A DNA stretch of 64,000 nucleotides from Podocnemis expansa (GCA_007922195.1 ML681981.1:16119089-16183088), one strand, 5' to 3'. Shown: positions 1 through 12,060, counted from the first letter of the stretch. Numbers and translations are program-made. Notes: generated by a model not told the origin, from the sequence alone.

Positions 1-202
1 CTGGCAAATGCCTTCCTCTATCATGCCAGTGTCCAAAGTGGCGGATAAGAAATACTCTGTCTCCCCGGAAGGATTCTCCTTCCTGTTCCATCACCCCACC
101 CCAGGATCCATGGTGGTTGATGCAGTAAACCAAAGGGAGAGGTAGGGCCAGCCAAGTTCCACGCCCAAGAACAGAGAGGCAAAGAAGCTCAACCTTCTGG
201 GG

Positions 203-720
203 TTGAAGGTTTACTCCTCTGCTGCCCTCCAGTTGCGTATCTCCAACCACTCAGCCCTAATGACACGCTACATCTTCAACTTGTGGGAGGCCATGCAAAA
301 CCTTCACACGGCCGTCTCCAAGGAGTGCCTGAGAGACTTTGAGAAAATGCTTGATGAAGGAGAAAGGGCAGGCATCCAGGGATGCACTAGCAGCAACCTG
401 GGACACAGTGGATACGGTGGCCTGCAAGATGGCATCCTCAGTCATTATGCACAGGTCAGCCTAGCTCCAAGGCTCTGGCCTCTCCACGCAGATGCAGCAG
501 ATTATTCAGGACCTCCTTTTTGAAGGCCCTGACCTCTTTGCATCTTCCACAGATGCAAAGCTGCATGGTACGAAGGACTCAAGGGCCACGCTCTGATCCC
601 TCGGAATATACACTCCACAACCCATTAGGCTCCTCAAGACCGCATCAGCAGCTCCAGCAGCAGTTACAGCAACTGAAGCAGCAGCTGCAACTGCAGACTC
701 AGTATCTGAGATCCCTCTAG
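203..720 (+). pseudogene. DIRS Gag C-terminal region, frameshifted remnant
   Basis: The first open stretch (203-523) contains an R-Y-x-x-x-x-W-E motif. The matching stretch of the second DIRS copy at 34636-34896 has the same R-Y-x-x-x-x-W-E motif. A second frame in the same stretch reads a DTVDTVACKMASSV-like segment, close to the D-T-A-A-x-x-M-A-(T/S)-A-V motif common in DIRS Gag, followed by DLLFEGPDLFA. The protein is therefore split over two frames. A Gln-rich stretch near 640-710 (CAG-rich DNA) probably belongs to the Gag-Pol linker. Gag packages element RNA; this copy cannot make an intact product. Confidence 0.65.
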
Positions 721-1119
721 TCTCCCCAACATCATCTTGGGGACCTGGACAAAGACAAGAGCTGGTTGGGTAAATGGGGGAAGCTCAGCGCCTCACAGTC
801 TGGACGGCGCGGACAGGGATCGGACTGCTCATCGGGCCGTAAGCAGCGTTTTTGATGGTTCCCTAGAGGGCAGCGTTCCAGAGACCCTGTTCTCCCCCAC
901 TGCCTCCGCCACTTCACCCCACGGTGGACTTCTGTCACTTCAGACCAGTGGATTCTCAACATTGTGGCATGAGGATACCGCATCCAGTTCCTCTCAATCC
1001 CTCGGGACAGGAAACCGCCCCCTTGTATAGCATCACAGAATCTGGAACTGCAAGGCAGGCTCAAGGTCAAATGCCAAAAGCTACTCTCCCTTGGGGCCAT
1101 AGAAAGGGTTCCCAAATGG

Positions 1120-2340
1120 GAGCAAGGCAAAGGGTTCTACTCCCACTACTTTCTGGTCCCCAAAACCAACAGGGACCTGTGGCCTATTCTAGACCTCAGA
1201 GCACTCAACAAGAACATAAAGAAAATAAAGTTCTGCATGGTTTCCCTGCCCCAGATTGTTCCCTCCCTGTCCCCAGGAGACTGGTTCGCAGCCCTTGACC
1301 TAAAGGACACTTATTTTCACATAGGCATCTGACCCCAACACAGGCATTTTCTCAGGTTCAAGGTGGCATGGAACCACTACCAGTTCACCGCCCTCCCCTT
1401 TGGCCTATCGCTAGCTCCCAGGGTGTTCACAAAGTGCGTGGCACCAGTCGCAGCATTTCTATGCAGGAGGGGCATAAGAATATACCCCTACCTAGACGAT
1501 TGGCTTATAGTGGGCAGGTCAAGTTGACAGGTGCAAAGCCACGTCAACCTGGTAGTGAAACCATGCAAGTTCCTGGGCTTCCGCATAAACTCAAAGAAGT
1601 CCAAGCTTTGCCCCACTCAGGACATAGAATTAATCGGGGCACGTTTAAAGGCTTGACAGGGCACGGTGTCCTTGCCCCTGTCAAGATTTTGGTCCATTTG
1701 CACCATCATCACAGAACTGCAAGCTCCCGGTTTGACCACAGCGTGCTGGTGCATGCAGCTCTTGGGACGCATGGCGGCTGCCACCTCGGTAATCGAAACA
1801 GCTCGCCTGCGGATGAGCTCTTTCCAACTCTGGTTCGCCATGAGGTTCCGGCCAGGGAGAGACCGTCTGGACAAGGTACTGTCAGTTCCCCCAATACGCC
1901 CTGGAGTCCCTCCAAATTTGGAAGGACCCCCACTTCACGATGGCAGGTATCCCCTTCAGGGAGTCCAAGCCCTCAGTGACCCTGATAACAGATGCTTTGG
2001 ACTCAGGTGGGGAGCCTACCTGTCCGGGGGCCTCTCCACACGGGGTGTTTGGAACCCCAAGGACAGACTCCTCCACATAAATGTGAAGGAACTCTGGGCT
2101 ATCAGGTTGGCCTGCATGACCTTCCTTGACCAGATCTGCGGCAGGATGGTCCAGGCCCTCACAGACAATATAGCAGCCATGTTTTATACGAACCGTCGTG
2201 GGGGGGGGTCCACTTCTCGGCACTATATGAGGAGGCAACCAAGCTTTGGCAATTAGCGATAGATCATCACTTCACACCAACTGCCTCCCACCTGCCTGGG
2301 GTAGACAATGGCTTAGCAGACTCACTCAGCAGGAAACCCC
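1120..2340 (+). pseudogene. DIRS reverse transcriptase / RNase H domain, broken
   Basis: The RT palm is readable across frames: a LDLKDTYFH motif at about 1298-1320 (first catalytic Asp), a LPFGLSLAPRVF block near 1395-1430, and the YLDDW catalytic box at 1489-1503. RNase H follows, with a TDALDSGWG-like start near 1988, the INVKELWAIRLA segment near 2078-2115 and a LTDNIAAM block near 2160. A linker with LADSLSRKP follows near 2320. A TGA at 1330-1332 interrupts the RT directly after the first catalytic block, and further frame changes occur downstream. The domain order and sequence style match DIRS polymerases. The copy is non-functional. Confidence 0.82.
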
Positions 2341-2739
2341 TGGTGAATCACAAGTGGTCCCTCCATAACAAAGTGTTCTCCCTGCTGATGAACAGAATGG
2401 GGAACCCCACAGGTGGATCTGTTTGCCACCGGAGCAAAATTGCAAATGTCCCCCATTCTGCTCCCTTCGAGGTCAGGAGGAGGATTCTCTCAGCGATGCC
2501 TTCCTCCTCAACTGGTCGGGGCCCCTAATGTATGCCTTCCCACCAATCCCCCTGATCCACAGGGTGCTATTGAAGGTCCTCACGGACAGGGCACACATCA
2601 TTTTGATAGTCCCAGATTGGCCCAGACAACACTGGTTTCCACTCCTACAGGACATGTCTGGGAGGACCCCACTCCACCTCCCATGGGGGGCAGACCTCCT
2701 AACACAGGACTCAGGCTGCCTTCAGCCCCCATACCCGGG

Positions 2740-3809
2740 CCTCCTGCACCTGGCAGCCTGGAAGCTCTCTGGCTTAGTGAGCAAGAGAGGTGCTGCTCGG
2801 ATAGAGTTAGGAAGGTCCTGGTTGGTAGCAGGAAACCCTCCACCAGGTCCACTTACATGGCAAAATGGAACCATTTTTCCACTTGGTGCCGTGACAAAGA
2901 TATAGACCCTACCTCCATACCAATTCAGGCAACTTTAGACTACCTTCTTGATTTAAGAGAGGAAGGCCTATGCCTGTCCTCATTAAAAGTCCACTTGGTG
3001 GCAATTTCGGCCTTTCACCAAAGAGTAGATGGGGCTCCACTCTTTTCACACCCCATCTCTCATACGTTCCTGAAGAGGGTGGAAGAGCTTTTTCCCCACC
3101 CTCTTGAACCCACCCTTCAGTGGGATTTGAACGTTGTGCTACGGGCTTTAACAGAGCCTCCCTATGGACCCTTGGACTCAGCCACTTTGCTCATACTGTC
3201 CTGGAAGGTGGCTTTCCTGGTAGCGATCACCTCTGTTAGAAGGGTCTCAGAGTTACGAGCCCTTTCCTCTGAACCCCATATACAGTTTTCTTCCCAGACA
3301 AGATGGTCCTTCATCACCACCCCTCCATCTTGCCCAAGGCTGCCACCCCCTTCCACATGATTCAAGAAATTTGCCTGCCGGTTTTCTACCCTGACCCTCA
3401 GGTGACAGAAAACCAGAGATGGTGGCACACCCTGGATGTGAGGAGAGAACTCCTAATCTATATCTAGCGCATGCAATCTTTCCATAAGACCTCCCAATTG
3501 TTTGTGGCAGCTGCTGAACGCATGAGAGGCTCCCCAGTATCCTCTCAGGGCATCTCCAAATGGATTGTGAACTGCATTAAAGACTGCTACGGAAGGTCAA
3601 ACACGCCTCTCCCAGAGACTGTGAGAGCCCACTCTACCAGAGCTCAGGCGTCTTCCACAGCCTTCCTCACTAAGGTCCCGATCCAAGAGATCTGGAGGGC
3701 TGCTACGTGGTCGTCGATACATACCTTCACAATGCACTACACCATTGCCCAACAGGCTAGAGATGATGCCACCGTGGGCAGAGCTGTACTCAATGTGGGT
3801 AGACTGTAA
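2740..3809 (+). pseudogene. DIRS tyrosine recombinase, broken
   Basis: An SRKPSTRSTYMAKW-like core-binding start is followed by a long helical SAM-like domain. The catalytic part has the first Arg in SVRRVSELRAL (about 3230-3260), the H-x-x-R box in HSTRAQASS (about 3631-3657), and a WSSIHTFTMHY segment near 3708-3740 that supplies the nucleophilic Tyr. The reading frame shifts near 3300, and a stop at about 3466 separates the first Arg from the H-x-x-R box. DIRS elements use this enzyme to integrate a circular DNA intermediate. Catalytic motifs survive but no continuous frame does. Confidence 0.85.
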
Positions 3810-3904
3810 CTCCTCCCATCATCCTTGGATATGGCTAGCAATCACCTGTAACTGAATGATGTTGCGCAGTGCTTGAAGGAGAACGGTTGGTTATTTACCA
3901 GTAA

Positions 3905-4163
3905 CCATTCTTCTTTGAGATGGGCTGCTCACATACATTCAGGTCCCTCCCACCATCCTTGCTAATGGAGTTGGTAAAGGTATATGGCACTGGGAGGCTC
4001 AGGGTCACAGTCACCTATATAGTTGCGGCTATGGCATGGAGGGGGCATTGGCTGTGCACTCTGACCTGACAGGCTAATGCTAAAGACTTTCCGAGCTACC
4101 GTGTGCTGTGGCACGTAGACACCTGTAACTGAATGTATGTGAGCAGCCCATCTCGAAGAAGGA
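3905..4163. repeat. Inverted-repeat end of the first DIRS element
   Basis: A block at about 3911-3945 (ending CACATACATTCAG) reappears inverted at about 4129-4163 (starting CTGAATGTATGTG) with one or two mismatches, leaving a loop of about 185 bp. The same paired motif, with a GGGCTGCT core, occurs at the right end of the second DIRS copy (37690-37937). Split or nested inverted repeats at the 3' end are typical of DIRS termini and take part in forming the circular intermediate. Confidence 0.8.
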
Positions 4164-4204
4164 CAAAGAGCCAACCGTTTAAATACGTGAACAATCCTAT
4201 TGCA

Positions 4205-4375
4205 TTCAGCTCTGCTATGTCTCCTGTGCCTTTGGGCAACTCATTTAGTCACTCTGTGCCTCAGTTCCCCAGCCATCTGTTAGTGTATAGTGGGAATAGA
4301 AGCACTGCCCTGCCTCAGAGGGCTAGGAGAGAATAAATGCATTAAGGAATGTGAAGTGATCAAAATACTACAATG
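4205..4375 (+). repeat. MIR-like (CORE-type) SINE fragment
   Basis: The stretch reads like the well-known MIR body: 'cctttgggcaactcattta' followed by 'ctgtgcctcagttcccc', a GGGAATAGAAGCA block and a tail near AGTGATCAAAATAC. It is diverged and lacks clear target duplications, as expected for an ancient element. Confidence 0.6.
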
Positions 4376-4489
4376 ATGGGGTGTTACCAACTTTGCCCAC
4401 CAACTCGGGGTATGCTTATTTATTAGGGTTGCTTTCTCTATGGAGAAGATGGTACTTCTATTAGTGTGCTGCTTGTGTGACTTGTGTTT

Positions 4490-4775
4490 CTACAGAGGTG
4501 CGTCTGAGCGGACCGGGTCTATCAGCACTCTCAGCTGACCCCTTATGTGTCCCTGAACTCAGTAGGCTGGGTCACACAGCACTTCTTTGCTGCTACCTTT
4601 ATGTGCCCCTGTACCGCACCAAACTAGGCTTGATTATGGATCTTGAGCAGGCTGGGTCAAAACAGCACTTCTCAGCTGCTACCCTTATATGCCCCTGGAC
4701 TCAATCAGGCTGGGTCAAAACAGCACTTGTGAGCTGTCACCCTTATATGCTCCTGGAGTCCAATCAGGCTACTAT
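4490..4775. repeat. Degenerate tandem repeat, about 60-75 bp unit
   Basis: Four or five imperfect copies share the core CAGGCTGGGTCAAAACAGCA, then a C-rich CTACCCTTATATGCCCCTGG block. The last two copies are nearly identical and the first ones more diverged. No promoter or protein signal was recognised. Confidence 0.7.
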
Positions 4776-6120
4776 CCCTATCAATGAGCAAACCTTACAG
4801 GGTTGTGGGCATTACAGGGATCTTTGGCTAGGTAATAGAAGCGTTGCTGCAAAGTGATATAAAGAAACCAAGATCACAAAGGAGAGGGAATGATGTCTTA
4901 AAAGAGTCTGGAAACTGGTTTAATAACAAAAGTCATTTTATTGCTAGGTATCTAAAACTTGTACTACTAATAATAATTACAAAGGAGAGAAGAATACCCC
5001 AACATACCCAGTTACAGCATTGATAAACATACAAGGAAAGAAGAACACCCAGCTATAATATTACCTAGATTCTACTGTATCAGGCCTAGAGAGAGAGAGA
5101 GAGAGAGTCATAATTAACACAAAGGGAGAGAGGTTGGGGGGGAAGAGAGAGAGAAAGGGAGAGAGAGAGAGAAGTTGGGGGGGGGTCTCACCACTCTGTG
5201 TAGCAGAAAGGTTTCCAGGTTGTGCAGATCAGGGTCAGAGGCTGGATGGAAACAAAGCTCCCACAGCAATCAGCAAGGAAGAAAAGCCAAATCCCAGTGG
5301 AAATGATACAGCCTTAGATCCAAGCATCAGGAGTCACGACTCAATCCAGACTCACACAGGATTCAGAAAGGATCCAATCAGGACTTGCACAGGACACACA
5401 CTACATACACACCACTGCACTACTGTTGGATGTGGGTAAAGGTTTTTTATAAGGACTTGTTTACGTAGCCAATACACATTCCTGGCTGGGTGTTATGGTT
5501 CAGAGAAGCTCACAATACAGTCAGGCAGACTCAGTATTTTGGGTATCAATTATTATGTCTGTGACTAGAATGGTCTGATAATTGCTGAGTTTGTTCGTGC
5601 TGGTGTGAGGTCCCCCATCAGGCAATGCTTCTCTGCTTCTTCAATCCCAGAGTTCAGTACAGCTCTTGCTTCTTCAATCCCAGAGTTCAGTGCGGCTCCT
5701 GCTTTGGAGTCTGGTTCTCCATAGTCAATGCAAATGGAGCTTCATTGTGCTGATGGCTTTTGGATATGGGTAGATTAGGAAAAGGATGTCTCCCATTTCC
5801 TACTGTTTTTGGTTTTCAGTTCAAGCAGAGGTTGGGGGATGTGTGTGTGGGGGGGAGGCACAGGGTAGATACTATGCTGATTCCTCAAGAACACAGAGCT
5901 AACATGTAACAGGGGAGCCACAGAAATAGCTGATAGACAGACCTAGATCCACCATGTCACAGTTCCCGGGGTGGGGGGGCGGAGGCAGTCTTGCCAGGGC
6001 TGTGAGGAAGGAGATTGGGGCTGGCAGCAAGGCCAAGTGGATGGAGGGCAGACATACTGAGAGAGAATAATACTAATACTAAAAAAGCAGGTGTGGTGAT
6101 GTGCTGAAAGCTGGAAACAT
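4776..6120. other. Intergenic DNA: GA microsatellites and a 33-bp duplication, no gene
   Basis: Two purine-rich microsatellites lie at about 5089-5107 and 5143-5172 ((GA)n with G runs). A 33-bp unit containing TCAATCCCAGAGTTCAGT is duplicated at about 5633-5698. The rest looks like diverged repeat. Short open frames here have no recognisable domains. Confidence 0.6.
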
Positions 6121-9100
6121 TAGGTGTTAAGTGCAGTCAATTGCCGTAGCTGAGGCTAAGTAATGGAAACGTGCACAACTCTTCCACTGATGACCAGCTA
6201 TTAAAGGGACTCAGAAAACAAAGTGATCATTTGAAATTGTTCTTTTCTTCCACTCTGGCAGTCAGCTACCAAGGGTCTCTGGTGCCTGGGGACCAACTCT
6301 ACACCCCCGCCCCCACACAGGGCAGGAGGTGTCCTGGTACCCGCTCCAAGCTGCCCTGAGGAGGGGGTCTGTATCTCTGGGGCAGGGGAGGATGGGTGGA
6401 TATGCAGGCTTTACTCACTGTCCTCCCCCCCACCCCCATCCCCTTCTCTTACCCTGTGCATGGTGCGCACTGCTCAGGCAGCCTGAGGCAGGTGAACTTT
6501 CCAAGGGCAGGGCCTGTTTTGTTATGTATTTTTGCAGGGGAGACAGTGTTAATATAGATGGTTCCTACTGGTAAAAAAGTACTAGTCCTGCTTTTGATTT
6601 CTTTTTTTAAATGCAAAGTCATGTTTGAGGATTCAGCAGCTGTTTTCCCCTCTCTTCCCTGGGCAGCAGTGGCCATTTCTAACACTGAGGAAAAGGAGGG
6701 TGGTCTCAGCCCCCAGCTCTCCCCTCCTCCCCTGCTTCTTCAGGGCTGGAAGCAATTTCAGCCCTGAAGCAGGAAATGTGGCAACCACCAGATGAGCATG
6801 TTCTCTCCAGCAGCCCATAGCTCACACTCCCCTCACCCTCAGTTCTAGGAGTGCCCCTGGCTCCCACTTTCCCTTTCTTATGATATTCCCCCCCATCCCA
6901 CGCCAGCCTGGTAGTTCAGGGAATTTGGAGGTCCTGACTGCACCTAAGCTGGGGTGACTGAGCTGCAGGGCCAGGGGAGAGGAGAGCATGTGGGGTGGGG
7001 GGGGGGCTCCAGAGGACGTAAGGAGGGGGGCTTAAGCTACAGAGCTCTTGTTATCTCTCTTCACCTCCAGGCAGCAGTTTCCACTGGATGTCATACCAAA
7101 AGCAGTAACAGAAAAGCTGGGCTAGAGCTGTAGGGAGGCCTGCCCCTTATCCCAGACTTCTTAACAGCTGCTGGTGCTGGGAGTAGCATTTCCAGCCTCA
7201 CTGCCCAGTCTCTGCAGCTGCACCCAGAAACTAAAATTGGGGGCACAGCAGCCTTCACCCCAGCAGGTTACATCTATTCTAGCCCTTAGCCTGCACCCCT
7301 ACAAGCCCCAGGAGTCCCTATGACTGGCTACCTTCCCTCTACCCTTCCTTCCTATAGCCATACAGTTCTGAGAGAATGGGGATCCCTTTGTGAATTTCCA
7401 GCCAGATAGGTTAGGGGACTTGGAAACCCTCTCTGCAGCTGGACTGGGGGTGGGTCCCCTATGCTCAGCTCTAGGGGGCCAGAAGACAGGGTCACAGCTC
7501 TCAGCCTTGCCCTTCCTCCTCCCTCCATCAGGGCTGGAGGCAGCTTTTATTTCCTAGTTCATGACATTGCTAGCCCTTGCACAACATTTGTGATATTGAG
7601 GAATTTGCATTTTGGGAAGGTTTCTGCTGAGTTGTAAGAATTCTTTTTTACTCAAATGGGTTGGCATTTTATGAAATTTGATTTTGTTGTTGTTGTGGCT
7701 TTTCCATGAAATTTTATATGTGGGAAATGTGGTTGCTCTGATGATGTGGCATTGTGATCTGTTGTGACACTCATTTCATTTTCAGGATTGTATTGTGAGG
7801 TTCAACCAGAAAGAGATGATTAATAATAAAGAATAAGGATGAGTGGATGGGGGTTTCAGTGACAATTGAATTGGGTAATAAAAGGACATACATGTCAGGT
7901 GCTGAAAGAGGGGAAAAAAAGTTGGCTGTTGAATAGGCAATACGAAAGCAGTCCAGTTCACTGTCCAAAGTCTTAAAGTGAACAAAAATGCTATGCTTTT
8001 TGTTATGTGAGTCTAGTTCCTATAGGGGGCCCCTCAGTGGGCCTTCGCCTAGGACCCCAGAAAACCTAAACCCGCCTCTGACTTTATGTAGTGTCTGTGA
8101 TAATGTTAAACATATTTGCATTTGTTTTGTACGTCTGTAACCTTGTATGGCAAAACAGACCTATTTTTGCTGATGGCAGATGCAATAAATTCTTTATCGG
8201 TATCATTCCAAAATGATAATATATCAGAACATGCTACATCTTGAGAAAGATAATTCTGAAAATTGCAGTGTCATACAATTATTTATCTGACCTTAGCATA
8301 TTGAGTTTGATGTATCATTCCCATAAATGACTGGAATATTAACTATTTGAATCCTGTTAGGGGAAAACATGACAATTTCAAGAGGCTGTTGTCAGAAACG
8401 CCAGGGTTTCAGACTGTGTACAAACAGAGCATTTAAGAAAAATTAGGATTTTCTCCTGCATTCCTTGATTTCAATGGGAAGTCATAATATTAGTGCGGGT
8501 TTTGGGTGTTTCAGGAAGTGAAAAACAAGATTCCTACTCTGCATTTTTTTTTTTTTACAAGCTTCAGCTGCAAACCATTTTTAGTCACAGGTTGAAACCT
8601 ATGGTACACATATAGAAAGGTTCGGTATAACAGAATTGCAGCTAGCAACCACCAATTTGTAATTGAAAGCCGGAAAAATATTAGCTACAGAAATCTGGTT
8701 TTAGGAATTAGTGAACTCAAGTATTATGAAAAATTGCACTCTAGACTTGGCAAATAGAAGGAAAAGTGATGTTCAGAGATTCTGCTTTGAAATATAAATT
8801 TATTTGCAAGTTAAGTGCATGTTCTTCTGTGAATGATTAGAAGTCATAAACTTGTTTACATAAAATCGCTGCAGTTCACCTTTTCATATTTGCGTCTCTA
8901 TGTAGCTATGCAGTAAATGCACGTTTGTTAAGGGATATAGCTGCATCTATAGTTATCCTTTTTGGGACGTAGAACGTTACTAATATGCAGCAGTAGTTAA
9001 TGCATTAATTATAACAGTTGCATGGATGAGACTGTTGCTTCACTATACCAGAATGACAGCCCTGATTTACTGAAGACCAGGTTTCTATTTAAAGTTCAAC

Positions 9101-9883
9101 TATTCTAAATGATCTAAATCCCTTTCGTTAATTGGATTTCCTTGAAGTTTGGTTTGTTTCATGGGAGTATAGGATCAGATGAAGGGGAGGGGATGAGGAA
9201 TGGAGGAGTGAGAGGGGACATGTGGGGTCAGGTGGGACTCCAGGAAAGGTAACATGGGGCTGAGTGACAGGGACTTTGGAATAGTAAGGGCAAGTGCACC
9301 AGTTAGCCCTCATTCCCCTCCAGTGTGTATACCATAACCCAGCCCATCTACAGAGTTGTGAACCCTCTGTCTGTCTCTTCACATGCGTCAATTTCTGAAG
9401 GGCTTGCTTTTCTTGAGGTAGGGATCTTTTTCCCCCCAGGTGAGCTGGGACTGGGGAAGTTGTATGCCTTTGGGTGAAGATGTGCCCTTAGAACTGGGAT
9501 GCTCAGAATATGCAACATGAACACACTGCTGACACAGGGGTGATGAGCTGAAAATGGGCATGTTTGTTACCTGCCAGATTTTATCCAGTATGCTGGAAGA
9601 GGGAAGGGAACACCAACTGATGTGAACAAGGCAGTTCAGACATCTCATAGCTATTGTTTCAGGCTGTATTCTTCTGCAGCAGATACAGAAATGCACAGAG
9701 ATCAATGGGCCACACTTCACACCTCTGTGAGCCTGCTATGCTGCTGATGGATATGATCAGCCCTTCCATCCATTCTCCCTCTTCTAATTTCAAAAAATGT
9801 TCTACAGCACCAGCTCTGCCCTAGCCTTAACTCTGTAGGCCATCTACATTTAAAATGCTACCTTTGCATGATTGAGCCACCAC
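6121..9883. other. Intergenic DNA with no supported gene
   Basis: Short open frames exist on both strands but none shows a domain, a splice context or coding character. A short stretch near 8015-8075, reading like the end of a decayed DNA transposon (GGGGGCCCCTCAGTGGGCC), is the only repeat-like element I noticed. Poly-T and GTT runs occur near 7690 and 8545. Confidence 0.5.
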
Positions 9884-9937
9884 CTGACTCCTTGTTTGTT
9901 TTGCTGATTAGATTAACATGGGACCTCTTTGGAACTT
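9884..9937 (+). repeat. Right-end fragment of the fold-back repeat family
   Basis: The sequence matches the unpaired 3' tail of the elements at 17323, 24885 and 50330: GACTCCTTGTTTGTTTTGCTG, then ATTAACATGG, ending in CTTTGGAACTT. Only the tail is present. Confidence 0.55.
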
Positions 9938-11327
9938 ATATTACTTCAGTTTGTCTGTTGGTGTAGCTAATCTGCCTCATAAAAGGCAGTAGCTAGCTTG
10001 ACAGAAGAATTCTTCTATCCACTTAGCACTGTCCATATGGGGATTTTGGTCATCTGAACACCACCACTGAGGGGTGTGTGAATTTTTCACAGCCCTGACC
10101 AGTGCAGTTAAACTGACTTAATTTTCTAATGTTTGTTATGGGTTTTGATGTTCTGGAAGGACACTTGCTATTAATCAGCAAACTTAATGCTGCAGCAATT
10201 AAGTTTGTTGCCATTGAATAAAGTAATAGGGTAGGGTTTATAGTGCATTGAGAATCTATTAGTTCCTTGTTAATAACAGCCGTTAAAATGATAAGCTATG
10301 TGCTATTTCAAAATAAACTTTTGTAGTGCCATGAAAGAATGGGCCCCTATTTTGATTCTGCTGTTTATATTGTACAAGCATATTCACTCTTAGAACTGAG
10401 CTTCTGAACTTTGCATCTTTGGCCCAATAAAAATGCAAAGATTGAAAGACTAACATTTCACAAACCCTAGATGTCCTGAGGTGGTGCTTGGTCATCACAT
10501 CATGGTCAATATAGAATAATTTCTAAACTGGGTTTTCATAACATGAGGGTTTTGGTGGTCATGTTGCTTAACGCTTGCTTTTTTTAATAAAAATATATCT
10601 TACAGCTCCTAATACTATTGATGTACAAGCACCTTATCTTGTACTCTCTGTGACTCACAGGGGTAATAATAATTGCAATATATCTAGAAAGCTTTCATGT
10701 TAACCTGACTTTCCTTCAGACTTGCAGAAGTTCATGACCAAAGAGAAGTGGGATACAGAAGCTGCACATTTTACCAAGGGATTATTTGAGTTTCCAGACT
10801 TCTGAAATCTTTATTAAACTGCTTACCGTCAGGTAAGAGTCTCCGTTATCGGGTTTAGTAGTTACTTATTAGCCAATACTATTGTTTTTTTCTTTTTGTC
10901 TGCACTTTGCTTCTAACCATCTTAAAAAAAAAAAAAAGTGTGACTAGTTCCCCTCTCACCCTAACACATACATATTTAATACAGGTGGACTTAGATGTAC
11001 TGATTCAATATATTTTGGTGGATTGTGGTACTATGGAATTGGACACCAGATTTTAAGTCTGAGTTTCTAAAGTGGGTTGTAAACTCATAAATGCAGATAC
11101 AAAAAAACCCTTTTAAAATTAGAATTCTTTCTGTTATCATGAAACAGCTTTGAAAATCCAAAATTACTTTGTTTTTATTGCTGGAAATCACTAGTCCTAG
11201 TTATAAGCAACTGAAAACAGAGGAAAACAGCGGTGCTACCAATCCTGCTTGTAGTACACTCGAAGAGTTCACAACACAGCTTTTAGTACTGTGATTCTAC
11301 CTGTGTGGTTTGATGTATTGTCTATAT
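9938..11327. other. Intergenic DNA upstream of ASAH2, one exon-like segment
   Basis: Apart from the exon-like segment at 10720-10832, no feature is supported. The DNA is AT-rich with poly-A near 10924. No CpG island or clear core promoter was seen, so the transcription start of ASAH2 is not placed. Confidence 0.45.
10720..10832 (+). other. Candidate non-coding 5' exon (possibly ASAH2)
   Basis: A pyrimidine-rich acceptor (TTCCTTCAG, ending 10719) and a strong donor (CAG|GTAAGA at 10833) bound 113 nt about 3 kb upstream of the first coding exon. The ASAH2 coding exon has its own acceptor 14 nt before the ATG, so an upstream non-coding exon must exist. This segment would fit. It is open in one frame to a TGA at 10803-10805 (27 codons), which I do not recognise. 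It may instead be a chance pair of splice-like sites. Confidence 0.3.
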
Positions 11328-11739
11328 TAGGGGTCTCAAACACGTGGTCTGTAGCCTGCATGTGGCCCGCAGAGCTGCCTCGTGCAGCCCCTGATAACCC
11401 CCAAAATCTTGGGGCTCCCACCTTTCCAACCTTGGAGTTTTCAAATGCTGAGCCTCTCTGCAGACAGAGACCAAGCAGCTTCACCTCCCCCCTGCGCTAT
11501 CAGCCACTGGCAGGGAGGAGCTGAACTGCTGCCTGGGAGCTGTCCTATTCACATGCAGCAACTGCTCAAGCAGCTGAAGCAGGCTGAGCAGTCCAGAGAA
11601 GGCTTGGTGGGGGGGGGCTTAAAGGAGGGCAGCCTGAGGCTGTGGGGGCGGTTCACAGGTGGCTCCATTCTGGGGGAGCACCAGAAAGCCCCACCGCTAG
11701 CCACGGCACAGCCTCCAGGGCTTTCAGAGCTGCCAGTCC

Positions 11740-12060
11740 CAGCACAGGCAGGAGGTGTTTCCCCCCAGGAGGGTGGGGTAGTGTTTTTTCTTCTGCCAAC
11801 CTCAGTGCTGCTAAATTCTGGCAGGCAGGGGATGTTTTCTCCTCTGCCGGGCCCACTCAGCCAAATTCAAGAGGGCAGGTGGGTGGGGGTTGTTTTCCCT
11901 TCTGCCAACCCCAGGGTGGCTAAATTTGGGTGGGCGGGGAGTGTCTTCCCCTATGCCAGCTCCACCAGAGCCAAATTCGAGTGGGGGGTGTTTCCCCCTC
12001 TGCCAGCCCCAGCGTGGCCAAATTTGAGCAGGTGATGGGGAGGGTGTTTCCCCCTCCACC
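11740..12060. repeat. Minisatellite inside the hAT-like element, about 55-60 bp unit
   Basis: Five to six imperfect copies carry GTGTTTCCCCCTCTGCCAGC, then a CCCCAG..TGGC..AAATTTG segment and a G-rich spacer. Long open frames across it on both strands come from the tandem GC-rich composition and are not taken as genes. Confidence 0.75.

Larger units (their letters stand above)
1..4163 (+). mobile_element. DIRS-type tyrosine-recombinase retrotransposon, decayed, cut by window start
   Basis: Reading + strand frames by eye gives, in order, a DIRS-like Gag tail, reverse transcriptase, RNase H and a tyrosine recombinase, then an inverted-repeat end. This order is diagnostic of the DIRS order, which integrates with a tyrosine recombinase instead of a DDE integrase. 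The right end carries a roughly 35-bp inverted repeat (about 3911-3945 against 4129-4163), and the same end motif bounds the second DIRS copy at 32944-37937. In-frame stops and frame changes in every domain show that the copy is dead. The left end lies outside the window. The 3' limit is set by the end of the inverted repeat and is good to about 10 bp. Confidence 0.88.
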
